Shown here piece after piece: positions 26,197-34,331 of a stretch of 59,961 nucleotides of DNA. Numbering within the stretch: position 1 is the first letter of the stretch; each line of letters starts with the position of its first letter. The position numbers were made by a program, and so were the translations under genes. Source of the stretch: Ameyamaea chiangmaiensis (GTDB taxonomy: Bacteria; Pseudomonadota; Alphaproteobacteria; Acetobacterales; Acetobacteraceae); NCBI RefSeq assembly GCF_013376175.1, contig NZ_JABXXR010000004.1, forward strand, positions 1 to 59,961. The letters run 5' to 3'. The notes below the pieces were generated by a model. The model was not told the DNA's origin. It made no database searches and worked only from the letters and a program-made list of their open reading frames with translations.

Positions 26197-27143
26197 CACC
26201 ACGCATGATACGGTCGCTTGCCGTTCCGACGCTGCTGATGGCGCTGAGCGCATGTACACAGACGCCGTCGACCGCCTCGGACTCAGGTCAGGGGCTTTGG
26301 CCGGTGTATGACCACGCGCTTCGGGACGCGAAATATATCGACCTGACCCATACGATCACGCCGGGTATGCCGGTCTGGGCGGGGTTTGGCACACCCCACT
26401 TCGCTCCGGCCGTGGCCGCCCGCGACGGCGTGGAGGGGCTGCGCGCCGGGCAGGCTTTCACCTATGCGCGGCAGGGGTTCGAGGCAACGGCACTGTCGTT
26501 GCCGACCGATCAGTTGGGGACACAGCTGGACCCGCCCGCTCATTGGGCGCCGGAATACCCGGGGATCGATGAGATTCCGGCAACCTATGCGCTACGCCCG
26601 CTCGTCGTGATCCCGATGCAGCAGCAGGTCGCGCGCGACTACGGCTATCAGTTGCAGGTGGCCGATATCGTTGCTTTCGAGGCCTCTCACGGACCGATCC
26701 CCGCCGGTTCGGTGGTGTTTGTGCGCTCGGACTGGTCGCGGCGGTGGCCGGATCCGTCGCTGACGCGCGAGACACGCTTTCCCGGCGTGTCGCTCGCCGC
26801 CCTGCGGTTCCTGCACGAACAGCGGCATATCCTGTTTCATGGGCATGAGCCGCTTGATACCGATGACACTCCCACACTGGAGGGCGAGGCATGGCTGATG
26901 CACCATGGTTATGCCCAGGCCGAGGGGGTGGCGCATCTGGATCAGGTCGCGGCGACGGGCTGTCTGGTGGCGATCGGGTTCCCGAAAATCAGGGGAGGGA
27001 CGGGCGGTCTGGCGCGCTATGTCGCGATCTGCCCGTCGCGCTGGCCCTTCGGCGTCAGCATCGATGCGACGCATGATGCGCCCCTGCCACTCGCGGACAG
27101 GCCGCTGCGGTGGGATGCGGCGGTCGGCACACGGGTGCGCTGA
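26181..27143 (+). CDS. cyclase-family lipoprotein (kynurenine formamidase/isatin hydrolase superfamily)
   Basis: A 320 aa exported lipoprotein: hydrophobic signal and the lipobox LSAC, with lipidated Cys at residue 25. Then the cyclase domain: IDLTHTITPGMPVW, a metal-site variant with QLGTQLDPPAH where the usual motif is HxGTHxDxPxH, and later FVRSDWS and HEP. The replacement of two His by Gln suggests a changed or absent metal site. The superfamily includes formamidases and isatin hydrolases that open amide or lactam rings. ATG 26181 overlaps the YfhO gene by 16 bases and has AGAGGA upstream; ATG 26205 is an alternative. The substrate is unknown. It ends a five-gene plus-strand run from 21612. 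Confidence 0.78.
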   Translation: MAPPVTPRMIRSLAVPTLLMALSACTQTPSTASDSGQGLWPVYDHALRDAKYIDLTHTITPGMPVWAGFGTPHFAPAVAARDGVEGLRAGQAFTYARQGFEATALSLPTDQLGTQLDPPAHWAPEYPGIDEIPATYALRPLVVIPMQQQVARDYGYQLQVADIVAFEASHGPIPAGSVVFVRSDWSRRWPDPSLTRETRFPGVSLAALRFLHEQRHILFHGHEPLDTDDTPTLEGEAWLMHHGYAQAEGVAHLDQVAATGCLVAIGFPKIRGGTGGLARYVAICPSRWPFGVSIDATHDAPLPLADRPLRWDAAVGTRVR

Positions 27144-27158
27144 CCGCCGACCGGATCA

Positions 27159-28538
27159 TCAGGGGGCGAAGGTACCGTTACGCAGGCTCGCCTCGATCTC
27201 CTCGAGCGACCGGCCGCGTGTCTCGGGCACGTAGCGAAGTACGAAGAAGAACGCGGCGATGTTGATGGCGGCGAACAGCCAGAACGCCCCCGCCGCGCCC
27301 ATGGCCTCGACGAAGGAGAGCGTCGTCAGCGAAATCACCAGGTCCGCGCCCCAGTGAGACGCCGCGACAAGGCTCATCCCCTTGCCACGGCACGAGAGGG
27401 GGTATACCTCCGCGCCCACCAGCCAGACGGCCACCGACAGCGATCCGACATTGAAGATTGCGTAGCCGACGACCGCCGCGATCATTACCCAGCCCGCAGC
27501 GCCCGACGGGTTGCTGTTGAGCGTCAGGATGCCCGCGAGCAGCGCCAGCGAAATACCCGCTCCGGGGATCATACACAGCATGAGCTTGCGACGACCGATC
27601 ACATCGACGGCCCAGCTGCCGAACACGGTCGCGATGATCATGGCGACACCGATGGCGACCGAGGTCAGAAGAGCGGAGTTTTCACCAAACCCGACCCCGG
27701 CGAAGATCGTCGGCGCATAATACAGCACAGCGTTGATGCCGGTGAGCTGGCACAGCAGTCCCACGCCCACCGAGGCGATCAGCGCGGGGCGAACCCAGGG
27801 CTTCCTCAGCTCGGACCACGGTGCCTGCACGTCGTGCGCGTCGATGATCTCGGCCAGTTCGCGTTCGGCGGCCTGGCGGGTCGAGCGGACCTTGCGCAGG
27901 ATCTCGCGCGCGCCGTGAATGTCGCCCTTCATCGCCACCCAGCGCGGACTGTTGGGCAGGAAGACCATGCCGAACAGAAGGAACAGGGCCGGGACCGCGC
28001 CCAGCCCGAACATCACGCGCCACGAATGGTTGCGCAGCAGGTAGCCTGCGATGAACGAGATGAACACGCCGCTGACGACGGCCAGCTGGAACAGCACCAC
28101 CAGCCGCCCCCGGCGCGACGACGGCGCGACCTCGGCAATATAGATCGGCACGATCTGTGAGGACGCCCCGACGGCCAGCCCGAGGATGAACCGGGCAAGT
28201 GTCAGCACCACGACCGAATGGGCCAAGGCGGCGATGGCCGTGCCGGTCAGGAAGATCGCGGCGGCGAGAATGATCATGCGCCGCCGCCCTTTCCAGTCGG
28301 ACAGGGGGGCGGCGGAGATGCATCCAACGAACGCGCCGGCGATGATGGCCGACGTCACGATCTGCTGGCCCATGGTGCCGAGCGAGAACTCGCGCGTGAT
28401 CTGCAGCAGGGCCGCGGAGATGATGCCCGTGTCATAACCGAAGAGAAGGCCACCGGTCGCGGCGATACCGGCGATGAAGTTCACCAGGGCTGTGCCTGAG
28501 AGGGCCGAACTGCCCGGGGTCGAATCAATCGCATTCAT
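27159..28538 (-). CDS. MFS sugar porter (GalP/XylE-like)
   Basis: This 459 aa transporter belongs to the sugar porter family. GGLLFGYDTGIISAAL opens helix 1; SDWKGRRRMI is the intracellular loop, PSSRRGRLV matches the conserved PExxRGxxV signature region, and PETRGRSLEEIE closes the last helix. It contains twelve predicted membrane segments. Members import hexoses or pentoses by proton symport. I start at ATG 28538, about 11 bases after GAGGAA; an upstream ATG at 28607 would add a non-membrane, basic segment. The substrate cannot be told from sequence. It converges on the cyclase lipoprotein, with 15 bases between the two ends. Confidence 0.88.
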   Translation of the reverse strand: MNAIDSTPGSSALSGTALVNFIAGIAATGGLLFGYDTGIISAALLQITREFSLGTMGQQIVTSAIIAGAFVGCISAAPLSDWKGRRRMIILAAAIFLTGTAIAALAHSVVVLTLARFILGLAVGASSQIVPIYIAEVAPSSRRGRLVVLFQLAVVSGVFISFIAGYLLRNHSWRVMFGLGAVPALFLLFGMVFLPNSPRWVAMKGDIHGAREILRKVRSTRQAAERELAEIIDAHDVQAPWSELRKPWVRPALIASVGVGLLCQLTGINAVLYYAPTIFAGVGFGENSALLTSVAIGVAMIIATVFGSWAVDVIGRRKLMLCMIPGAGISLALLAGILTLNSNPSGAAGWVMIAAVVGYAIFNVGSLSVAVWLVGAEVYPLSCRGKGMSLVAASHWGADLVISLTTLSFVEAMGAAGAFWLFAAINIAAFFFVLRYVPETRGRSLEEIEASLRNGTFAP

Positions 28539-28643
28539 GCAGGAAGTGTTCCTCGTTCTTGTTTGTTCTTCGCCATGCGGGCACCCCTCAGGCGCGGTCG
28601 TTTCCATCGTTCGGGACCCAAAACGGGCAGGGTGGCCTGAAGT

Positions 28644-29408
28644 TCACCGTATGTTGACCCGCGAATGCCCTGACAATGCAACATCTGGCCGCGCTGACAA
28701 GACGGCGACGATCGAAAGACCGACCGGAAACGGAACGACGGGGAGTATGTGGCGCTCGCCGGCGAACAGTCGGGTCAGGACGGCATTGAGGACCGGGGGT
28801 GGCATCGCGTCGTCGTGTCCGGACGCCCGCGTCAGGCGGCGCGCAAGCCGGACCCCGGCGGCCAACGGAAACAGGACGGTGTTGAACGACGACATCCATG
28901 TGACTTGAAGACCGGCGCGGCGGGCGACATCGACCAGTTGCCGGCGGCCATAGCGCCGACGGTGGTGATGGTGCCGGTCGTGATCGGACCATAGCCACTG
29001 GAACGCGGGCACACTCAACACCAGCCGTCCGTCAGGGCGAAGCAGCCCTGCCGCGGCCCGCAGGCTGCCCACGTCGTCATCGAGATGCTCGAGAACGTCG
29101 AACATCGCCACCAGATCGGCCGAGGCGGTCGGAAACGGGATCGCGTCGGGCAGGGCGCCTTCGCGCACGGAGGGGCCTGCGACCGAGCGTGCGTAGGGAT
29201 CGGGCTCCAGTCCGGTGTAAGGGCCGAATCGTGCCAGAAACGCCTGGTTGCCGCCGGTTCCGGCCCCCAGCTCGACGATGTCCAGCGGCCGGTCGCCCGC
29301 GCCGGGAACATGTCGGGCGATGACATCGGCCAGAATCGCGCGCCGTCCGACAAACCACCAGTGGCGCGCCTCCAGCCGGGCCATGGTGCGGTAGGCTTCG
29401 GGTTCCAT
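28644..29408 (-). CDS. class I SAM-dependent methyltransferase
   Basis: This 254 aa protein has the Rossmann methyltransferase core: DIVELGAGTGGNQ (motif I, about residues 43-54), LEPDPYA (acidic end of strand 2), and MFDVLEHLDDD (motif II/III), followed by FQWLWSDHD and a His/Arg-rich turn. A hydrophobic stretch near residues 200-236 could make it membrane-associated, as in UbiE-like or glycan-lipid methyltransferases. The substrate is unknown. It begins 10 bases after the stop of the substrate-binding protein gene, so the two probably share a transcript. Confidence 0.78.
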   Translation of the reverse strand: MEPEAYRTMARLEARHWWFVGRRAILADVIARHVPGAGDRPLDIVELGAGTGGNQAFLARFGPYTGLEPDPYARSVAGPSVREGALPDAIPFPTASADLVAMFDVLEHLDDDVGSLRAAAGLLRPDGRLVLSVPAFQWLWSDHDRHHHHRRRYGRRQLVDVARRAGLQVTWMSSFNTVLFPLAAGVRLARRLTRASGHDDAMPPPVLNAVLTRLFAGERHILPVVPFPVGLSIVAVLSARPDVALSGHSRVNIR

Positions 29409-29418
29409 GATGATGCCG

Positions 29419-30396
29419 TCAGGGCACGCGTGCGACGAGGGCGGACTGGAACGCCATCGTGTAGGCCTTTTTCCAATCCGGCGTGTCGGCCATGGCCCCG
29501 GACGAAACAAGGGTCTCGTGGATCGTCGTCCATCGGTCTTCGGTCATACCGCCCAGAACGCTTCCCGACGGGCCGAACGCCTTGATGCGACGCAGCGTCT
29601 CGCGCGAGAAATCGATCTGGCCCTGCGTCATGGATGGGTTGGCCGCCAGTATGGCGGAATCGCCGCGCCGTCCGTCGCCCCACACGTAGCGCTGCCATCC
29701 TTCGCCGGTGGCGCGGAGGAAAGCGGCGACCGCGTCGCGCCGCTCGGTCACGATGCGCTGGCTGGCCAGGATCATGTTGCCGTAGGCCGGGTAACCGAGA
29801 TCGGCCAGCAGGAAATAGTTGAAGGCGAGCCCCTGTTTCTTGGCCGCATAGGGCTCCGACGTCACCAGTGTCTGCAACGCGGCGCGCGGGTTGAGCGCGA
29901 AGGGCTGAAGGTTGGACGTATCCACCCCCGCCTGTGAAGGGGCGTAGCCATAGGTGCGCATCAGCCACGGCCAGAAGGTGCTGCGCGATTCCGTGCCGAT
30001 CAGGATCGGATGGCCCCGCAGGTCGTGCGGGTCGTGGATATCGGGATGGGTCATCAGACCGGCGAGGTAGGTCTGGGTGGTCGTTGCGATCGCCGTGACG
30101 GGCAATCCGTGTCCGGCCGCCAGAAGCGCCTGTTCGCACCCGCCCAGGATCAGGTCGGTGCGTCCGGCCAGCAGCAGCTGCATGCTGTTCAGCTGCGGGC
30201 CGCCCTGTGCGATCGTGACGTTCACCCCGGCCTGTTCATACAGCCCGTCCGCCAGCGCCTGATAGAAACCGCCATATTCAGCTTGCGCGAACCAGTTCAA
30301 CGTGAACGACAGCGGTGCTGGTTCCGCGCGGGCGGGACGGGTGACGCCGGTCAGTGCCGTGGCGGCTCCGGCGAGCAGGGTGCGGCGTGTGGGCAT
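29419..30396 (-). CDS. ABC substrate-binding protein, NMT1/THI5-like
   Basis: The 325 aa protein has a signal with RRTLLAG, compatible with Tat export, ending in ARA about residue 24. The mature protein starts FTLNWFAQAEYGGFYQAL, which matches the NMT1/THI5/SsuA fold, and continues ADGLYEQAG and GGPQLNSMQLLLAGRTDLI. Family members bind thiamine pyrimidine precursors, sulphonates, taurine or nitrate. No permease or ATPase is adjacent; the only matching importer genes in the window lie at 54817-56393 (54817-55602 permease and 55599-56393 ATPase). A shared transporter is possible. There is no riboswitch signature upstream. Confidence 0.82.
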   Translation of the reverse strand: MPTRRTLLAGAATALTGVTRPARAEPAPLSFTLNWFAQAEYGGFYQALADGLYEQAGVNVTIAQGGPQLNSMQLLLAGRTDLILGGCEQALLAAGHGLPVTAIATTTQTYLAGLMTHPDIHDPHDLRGHPILIGTESRSTFWPWLMRTYGYAPSQAGVDTSNLQPFALNPRAALQTLVTSEPYAAKKQGLAFNYFLLADLGYPAYGNMILASQRIVTERRDAVAAFLRATGEGWQRYVWGDGRRGDSAILAANPSMTQGQIDFSRETLRRIKAFGPSGSVLGGMTEDRWTTIHETLVSSGAMADTPDWKKAYTMAFQSALVARVP

Positions 30397-30808
30397 GGCC
30401 TCAGGCTCCGTTGTCGGACATCCTGATTACGAAGCGCATGGCCCGACGTCGAGCCCCTGTGCCACGATGCGCCCCCGCCACCCGGGCGTGTTCCGTCAGG
30501 TCAACGCCAGGTCAGGTGCCTGTATGGTTGTCGGACGGCGCCACCGCTGACCGGGCATGAGACGACGACATGACGTCGGCATAGTCGCTCTATCGGTTCC
30601 GGACCGCGACACGCGTTACCTGCCCGTACGCGCGGCTGACCGGACGCATCCTCGGGGCGAAGGCTATCTCCGACGGAAAGGCGCACGTGTCCCCTGCCGA
30701 GCGGCGCGACCGCTGATGGTTTTCTGATGGCTTTGTCGTCTTTCGACGCCCGGCAGGTTTCGGCCAGTCTGTCCCGGTCATGCATCATGCACGGCAGGGA
30801 GCACCCCA
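30397..30808. other. 412-base gap between divergent genes
   Basis: This region separates the ABC binding protein and the PhyH gene and must hold both promoters. I see no tRNA, riboswitch or strong promoter motif. A THI-box was specifically sought because the neighbour is an NMT1-like protein, and its core sequences are absent. The plus-strand ribosome binding site GGGAG is at its right end. Confidence 0.5.
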
Positions 30809-32005
30809 ATGAACAACAATAATCGAGTGGCGACCGAGCGCGCCGAGCGCAACTGGTTTTCTGTCGAAAGCTGCCGGCTGGCCGATCTCGAACATCTGGC
30901 ATCGCGCGTGGTCGAGCCGGACTCCTACCCCTACGCGACACGCATCGAAGAGGATCAGGTGCCGGTCTACGACTGCCGGTCGCTACGCCATGCGCTGGCG
31001 TACGGCGCTCGGCGGGAAATCATGGCCGAATGGGTGGCCGTTCTGAAGGACGGGCCCGGTATCGTCGTCCTGCAAGGCGCGTTCGAAGATGCGGAGACGG
31101 TCGATCGCGCCACGGCCGTGTTCGATGAGATCATCGCGGACCAGCATCGCGCAGGCTCGCAGGGTGCCGATCACTTTGCCAAGGCCGGTGCCAACGATCG
31201 GATATGGAACGCGCTTCAGAAGCTGTGCATCGCCGATCCCGCCGTGTTCGCCGCCTATTATGCCAACGACATGATCGCATTGATCAGCGAGGCATGGCTG
31301 GGCGAAGGCTATCAGGTGACGTCGCAGGTCAACGTGGTCAATCCCGGTGGCGCGGCGCAGACGCCGCATCGCGACTACCATCTCGGCTTTCAGACAGCCG
31401 ACGTGGTCGCGCGCTACCCCGCGCATGTGCACCTGTTCTCGCCGATGCTCACGCTGCAGGGGGCGGTGGCGCATTGCGACATGCCACTGGAAAGCGGACC
31501 CACACTCTACATGCCATTCACGCAGCTCTATCCCGCCGGATATCTCGCCGCACAGTCGGCGGACATCCGAACGTGGTTCATGGAGCACTGCACCCAGCTG
31601 CCTCTGGCCAAGGGGGACGCGGTGTTTTTTAATCCCGCCCTTCTGCACGCAGCGGGTCACAATCGATCGATATCGATCCGTCGTTGCGCCAATCTTCTGC
31701 AGGTCTCGTCTCCCTACGGGCGTGCGATGGAGAGCGTCGATCGCATCGCCATGGCCGAGGCGGTCTACCCGGTCCTGCTCGACCTCCTGAAGACAGGCCG
31801 GATGCAACGCGATGACATCGATCGCGTCATCGCGGCCAGTGCGGAAGGGTACGCTTTTCCCACCAATCTGGACCGTGATCCGCCCGTAAGCGGTCTGGCC
31901 CCACAATCGCAGCAGGACCTGATGCGCCAGGCGCTGCAGGCGGGGCGGGACGAGGCCGGGTTTGCCGGCATGCTGGCGGACCGGCAGGCGGTTCGCGCAG
32001 CCTGA
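30809..32005 (+). CDS. phytanoyl-CoA dioxygenase (PhyH) family protein
   Basis: The 398 aa protein is a 2-oxoglutarate/Fe(II)-dependent oxygenase. The iron facial triad is visible: HRD (His187, Asp189) in PHRDYHLGFQ, and a distal His (280 or 284) in LLHAAGHNRS with an Arg nearby to bind 2-oxoglutarate. The double-stranded beta-helix core spans about residues 170-300. PhyH relatives hydroxylate fatty acyl groups, amino acids or small natural products. A strong GGGAG Shine-Dalgarno precedes the ATG. A short-chain dehydrogenase follows by 63 bases on the same strand, so hydroxylation then oxidation is likely. Confidence 0.85.
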   Translation: MNNNNRVATERAERNWFSVESCRLADLEHLASRVVEPDSYPYATRIEEDQVPVYDCRSLRHALAYGARREIMAEWVAVLKDGPGIVVLQGAFEDAETVDRATAVFDEIIADQHRAGSQGADHFAKAGANDRIWNALQKLCIADPAVFAAYYANDMIALISEAWLGEGYQVTSQVNVVNPGGAAQTPHRDYHLGFQTADVVARYPAHVHLFSPMLTLQGAVAHCDMPLESGPTLYMPFTQLYPAGYLAAQSADIRTWFMEHCTQLPLAKGDAVFFNPALLHAAGHNRSISIRRCANLLQVSSPYGRAMESVDRIAMAEAVYPVLLDLLKTGRMQRDDIDRVIAASAEGYAFPTNLDRDPPVSGLAPQSQQDLMRQALQAGRDEAGFAGMLADRQAVRAA

Positions 32006-32068
32006 CAAAAGAACAAGACAACGCCGTCGTGGACGACGATCCGCGATGCGGACAGGGAGGACCGGCTT

Positions 32069-32878
32069 ATGGAGTCCATGCGGGACAAGGTTGCCGTCAT
32101 CACCGGCGGGACGCAGGGGCTCGGCGCGGCCATAGCGCTCGAAATGGCGCGCGAAGCTGCGTCCGGTCTGGTGATCTGCGGGCGCGACCGGGACAAGGGT
32201 CAGGCACAGGCGGCGCGCATCCGGACGGCGACGGGATGCGACGTCACGTTCGTTGCGGCCGACCTTGGCGATGTCGCGGCGTGCCGTCACATTATCGCTG
32301 CAACCGATGAGCGGTATGGCCGGGTGGATTGCCTGGTGAATTCCGCGGCCTTGACTGATCGCGGCTCAATCCTTGACACCTCGCCAGACCTGTTCGACCG
32401 CATCTTCGCGGTGAATGTACGCGCGCCGTTCTTCCTGATGCAGGACGCGATACGGCTTATGAAACGTGACGACCGACGCGGCACGATCGTCAACGTGTGC
32501 TCCATGTCGGCGGTCGCGGGGCAGAGTTTTCTCGCTGCCTACAGCGCCTCGAAAGGTGCGCTGGCGACCCTGACGCGCAATGTTGCTTTCTCGGTCATGC
32601 GCAATCGCATTCGCGTCAATGCGATCAGTCCCGGCTGGATGGCATCGGACGGCGAAGACCAGATCATGCGACGCTTTCACGGCGCGACCGACGGATGGCA
32701 GGAGCGCGCGGGTCAGGCGCTGCCATTCGGCCGCCTTCTGTCGCCCGAGGATGTCGCCCGCGCGGTGGTGTTTCTGGCCGGCGAGCAGTCCGGCCTGATG
32801 ACCGGTTCGGTGGTCGATTACGACCAGTCGGTGCATGGTGGCTATGACGTTGCGCCGGTTCCATCCGAAAAGCTGTGA
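32069..32878 (+). CDS. short-chain dehydrogenase/reductase (SDR)
   Basis: The 269 aa classical SDR has TGGTQGLGAAIA (nucleotide-binding TGxxxGxG), NSAAL (the NNAG-equivalent), catalytic Ser about 145, Tyr158 and Lys162 (YSASK), and SPGWMASDG after the catalytic region. The acidic or basic cofactor determinant after strand 2 is CGRDRDKG, with Arg39, compatible with NADP(H). It follows the PhyH oxygenase and has GGGAGG 12 bases upstream. A shared two-step oxidation is inferred. The LacI-type regulator converges from the other side, with 15 bases between ends. Confidence 0.88.
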   Translation: MESMRDKVAVITGGTQGLGAAIALEMAREAASGLVICGRDRDKGQAQAARIRTATGCDVTFVAADLGDVAACRHIIAATDERYGRVDCLVNSAALTDRGSILDTSPDLFDRIFAVNVRAPFFLMQDAIRLMKRDDRRGTIVNVCSMSAVAGQSFLAAYSASKGALATLTRNVAFSVMRNRIRVNAISPGWMASDGEDQIMRRFHGATDGWQERAGQALPFGRLLSPEDVARAVVFLAGEQSGLMTGSVVDYDQSVHGGYDVAPVPSEKL

Positions 32879-32893
32879 CCGAACAAGGTCTCG

Positions 32894-33940
32894 TCACATC
32901 GCGTCGTGGTCAGGCGGAATGTTGTAGCGCGTGATGAGGGACGCCGCCGCCAGAGCCTGCACATGACGACGCGGTGTCGCGTGGCGCGTGTGCAGAAACA
33001 GTCTGAGTGCCACGCGCATGTCCTGCCGGAGATCATGGTGGATGACCGCGCTGAGGCGCCCTTGGGCCAGCAGCGCACGATTGTCCCGGTCAAGATCATG
33101 GCCGACGAAGACCGCGACCGGACGTTTCGCCTGTTCAAGACACGCGAGAATGGCCCGATTGCCGCCGCCGATCGAGTACACGGCCGATATGTCCGGGTGC
33201 TGATCGAGGGCCATCTGCACCGGCGCGGTGGTATGGTAATCGATGCCGCGTCCCTCGCTGACGCAGACAAGGCCGACGGAGGGTGCGAGCCGGGCAAGTG
33301 TCTGGCGGAAGCCGCTCTCGCGCTGTTCCTCGCCGTAAAAGGACCGGCTCGACAGCACCACCAGCGCCTTGGCTCCGGCGGCAGACGGGCGCCCGTTCAG
33401 GCTCTGGGCGACAAGCCACGCCGCCATGCCCCCGGCGGACTCGTTATCCAGTCCGATATAGGCAAGACGCGGCGTGTCGGGCAGATCGGTCGCTAGCGTA
33501 ATGACCGGCAGGTGCACCTTGGCGCACGACGATAGTTCGTCGCGGATCACGGGGTGATCGGGGGCCTTGAGCAGAACGCCGTGACTGCCGCGTTTGCGAA
33601 CCCGCGCGAGCGTGAGGGCTATGTCCTCCGGGCGGGCTGTTTCGGTGATGTGAAACCGGATACGGAAGGCCGATGGCAGCGCGGACGGCAGTTCGCCCTC
33701 AAGAGCCAGTTGCACCGCGCGCGAAAAGCGTTGCGGCGCGTCAATCACCAGATCGATCACCAGGACGCTGCCGCCGGGCGCGGCCTGAAGGCGCTGCCGT
33801 GTAAGTTCGGCGATCGCCTGCCGGACGCGCTGCGCCATGGCATCCTGAACCCCGGCCCGGGCGTGGAGCACGCGATCGACGGTCGCGAGGCCGACACCGG
33901 CCTGACGCGCGATTTCCTTCAGGGGGAATGGGTGTTTCAT
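32894..33940 (-). CDS. LacI-family transcriptional regulator
   Basis: The 348 aa protein starts with the LacI helix-turn-helix: LKEIARQAGVGLATVDRVLHARAGV (residues about 7-31); the VDRVLH form differs from the usual VSRVLN. Residues about 60-330 form a periplasmic-binding-protein-like effector domain with type-1 sugar-binding features (GLDNESAGGMAAWL and VGHDLDRDNRALL). It should be a dimeric sugar- or polyol-responsive repressor. ATG 33940 is preceded by weak Shine-Dalgarno; the longer frame to 34174 reads through low-complexity sequence and would disrupt the conserved N-terminus. It likely controls the adjacent PhyH/SDR genes, its own gene, or the downstream mutarotase; a site at 34270-34281 is a candidate operator. 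Confidence 0.85.
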   Translation of the reverse strand: MKHPFPLKEIARQAGVGLATVDRVLHARAGVQDAMAQRVRQAIAELTRQRLQAAPGGSVLVIDLVIDAPQRFSRAVQLALEGELPSALPSAFRIRFHITETARPEDIALTLARVRKRGSHGVLLKAPDHPVIRDELSSCAKVHLPVITLATDLPDTPRLAYIGLDNESAGGMAAWLVAQSLNGRPSAAGAKALVVLSSRSFYGEEQRESGFRQTLARLAPSVGLVCVSEGRGIDYHTTAPVQMALDQHPDISAVYSIGGGNRAILACLEQAKRPVAVFVGHDLDRDNRALLAQGRLSAVIHHDLRQDMRVALRLFLHTRHATPRRHVQALAAASLITRYNIPPDHDAM

Positions 33941-34331
33941 CGAGGTATGGCACGCGACAGGCGAGGCGGCCCGTCCGCCGTCTGATGCCCGCCAAGCTAT
34001 GGCAGTGCTGCCGAAAGACCAGTCACGTTCGGTCGAGAGACGCGCAGCCGAACGCCCTGGCGCGTCAGCCGTGCTGACCGCGCGCAGGCAGGCGAGCCCC
34101 GAGGGGCAAGGCAACGGCGGCGGAGGTGCGTTGGCCGTCACGATAACGTGATGCGTCGCGCGATCATACGCCATGGCCTACGTCCGAGATCTGATCGCGG
34201 ATTTTCCCCATTGTCCGGACGATCGACGGGGCGTCCGCGTTGACCGGCCTGTCACCGCCAACTACAGACTGGATCGATCCATAAACGGCGCCGTGTCATG
34301 ACGCGTCGCCAGCACACCCGGATAATCCCCC
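33941..34331. other. 391-base gap between LacI regulator and mutarotase
   Basis: The gap separates the minus-strand regulator start from the plus-strand mutarotase start, so it is a divergent promoter region. The clearest signal is a perfect 12-base palindrome at 34270-34281. No gene is supported: a minus frame that crosses the region is only the unproven extension of the regulator. Confidence 0.5.
34270..34281. promoter_or_regulatory. 12-base palindrome, candidate LacI-family operator
   Basis: TGGATCGATCCA is a perfect dyad with a central CG, as in many LacI/GalR operators, 50 bases upstream of the mutarotase start and beside a LacI-type regulator gene. A single copy is seen; no other copy was noticed near the PhyH promoter, so the assignment is speculative. 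Confidence 0.3.

Noticed and set aside
30397-30808. Possible thiamine-pyrophosphate riboswitch upstream of the NMT1-like protein
   Set aside because: The conserved CTGAGA and the ACCTGATCTGG-type elements are not found on either strand.
32894-34174. Longer LacI regulator starting at 34174
   Set aside because: The extra 78 residues are Pro/Ala/Arg-rich and precede the conserved helix-turn-helix, which should be at the very N-terminus.
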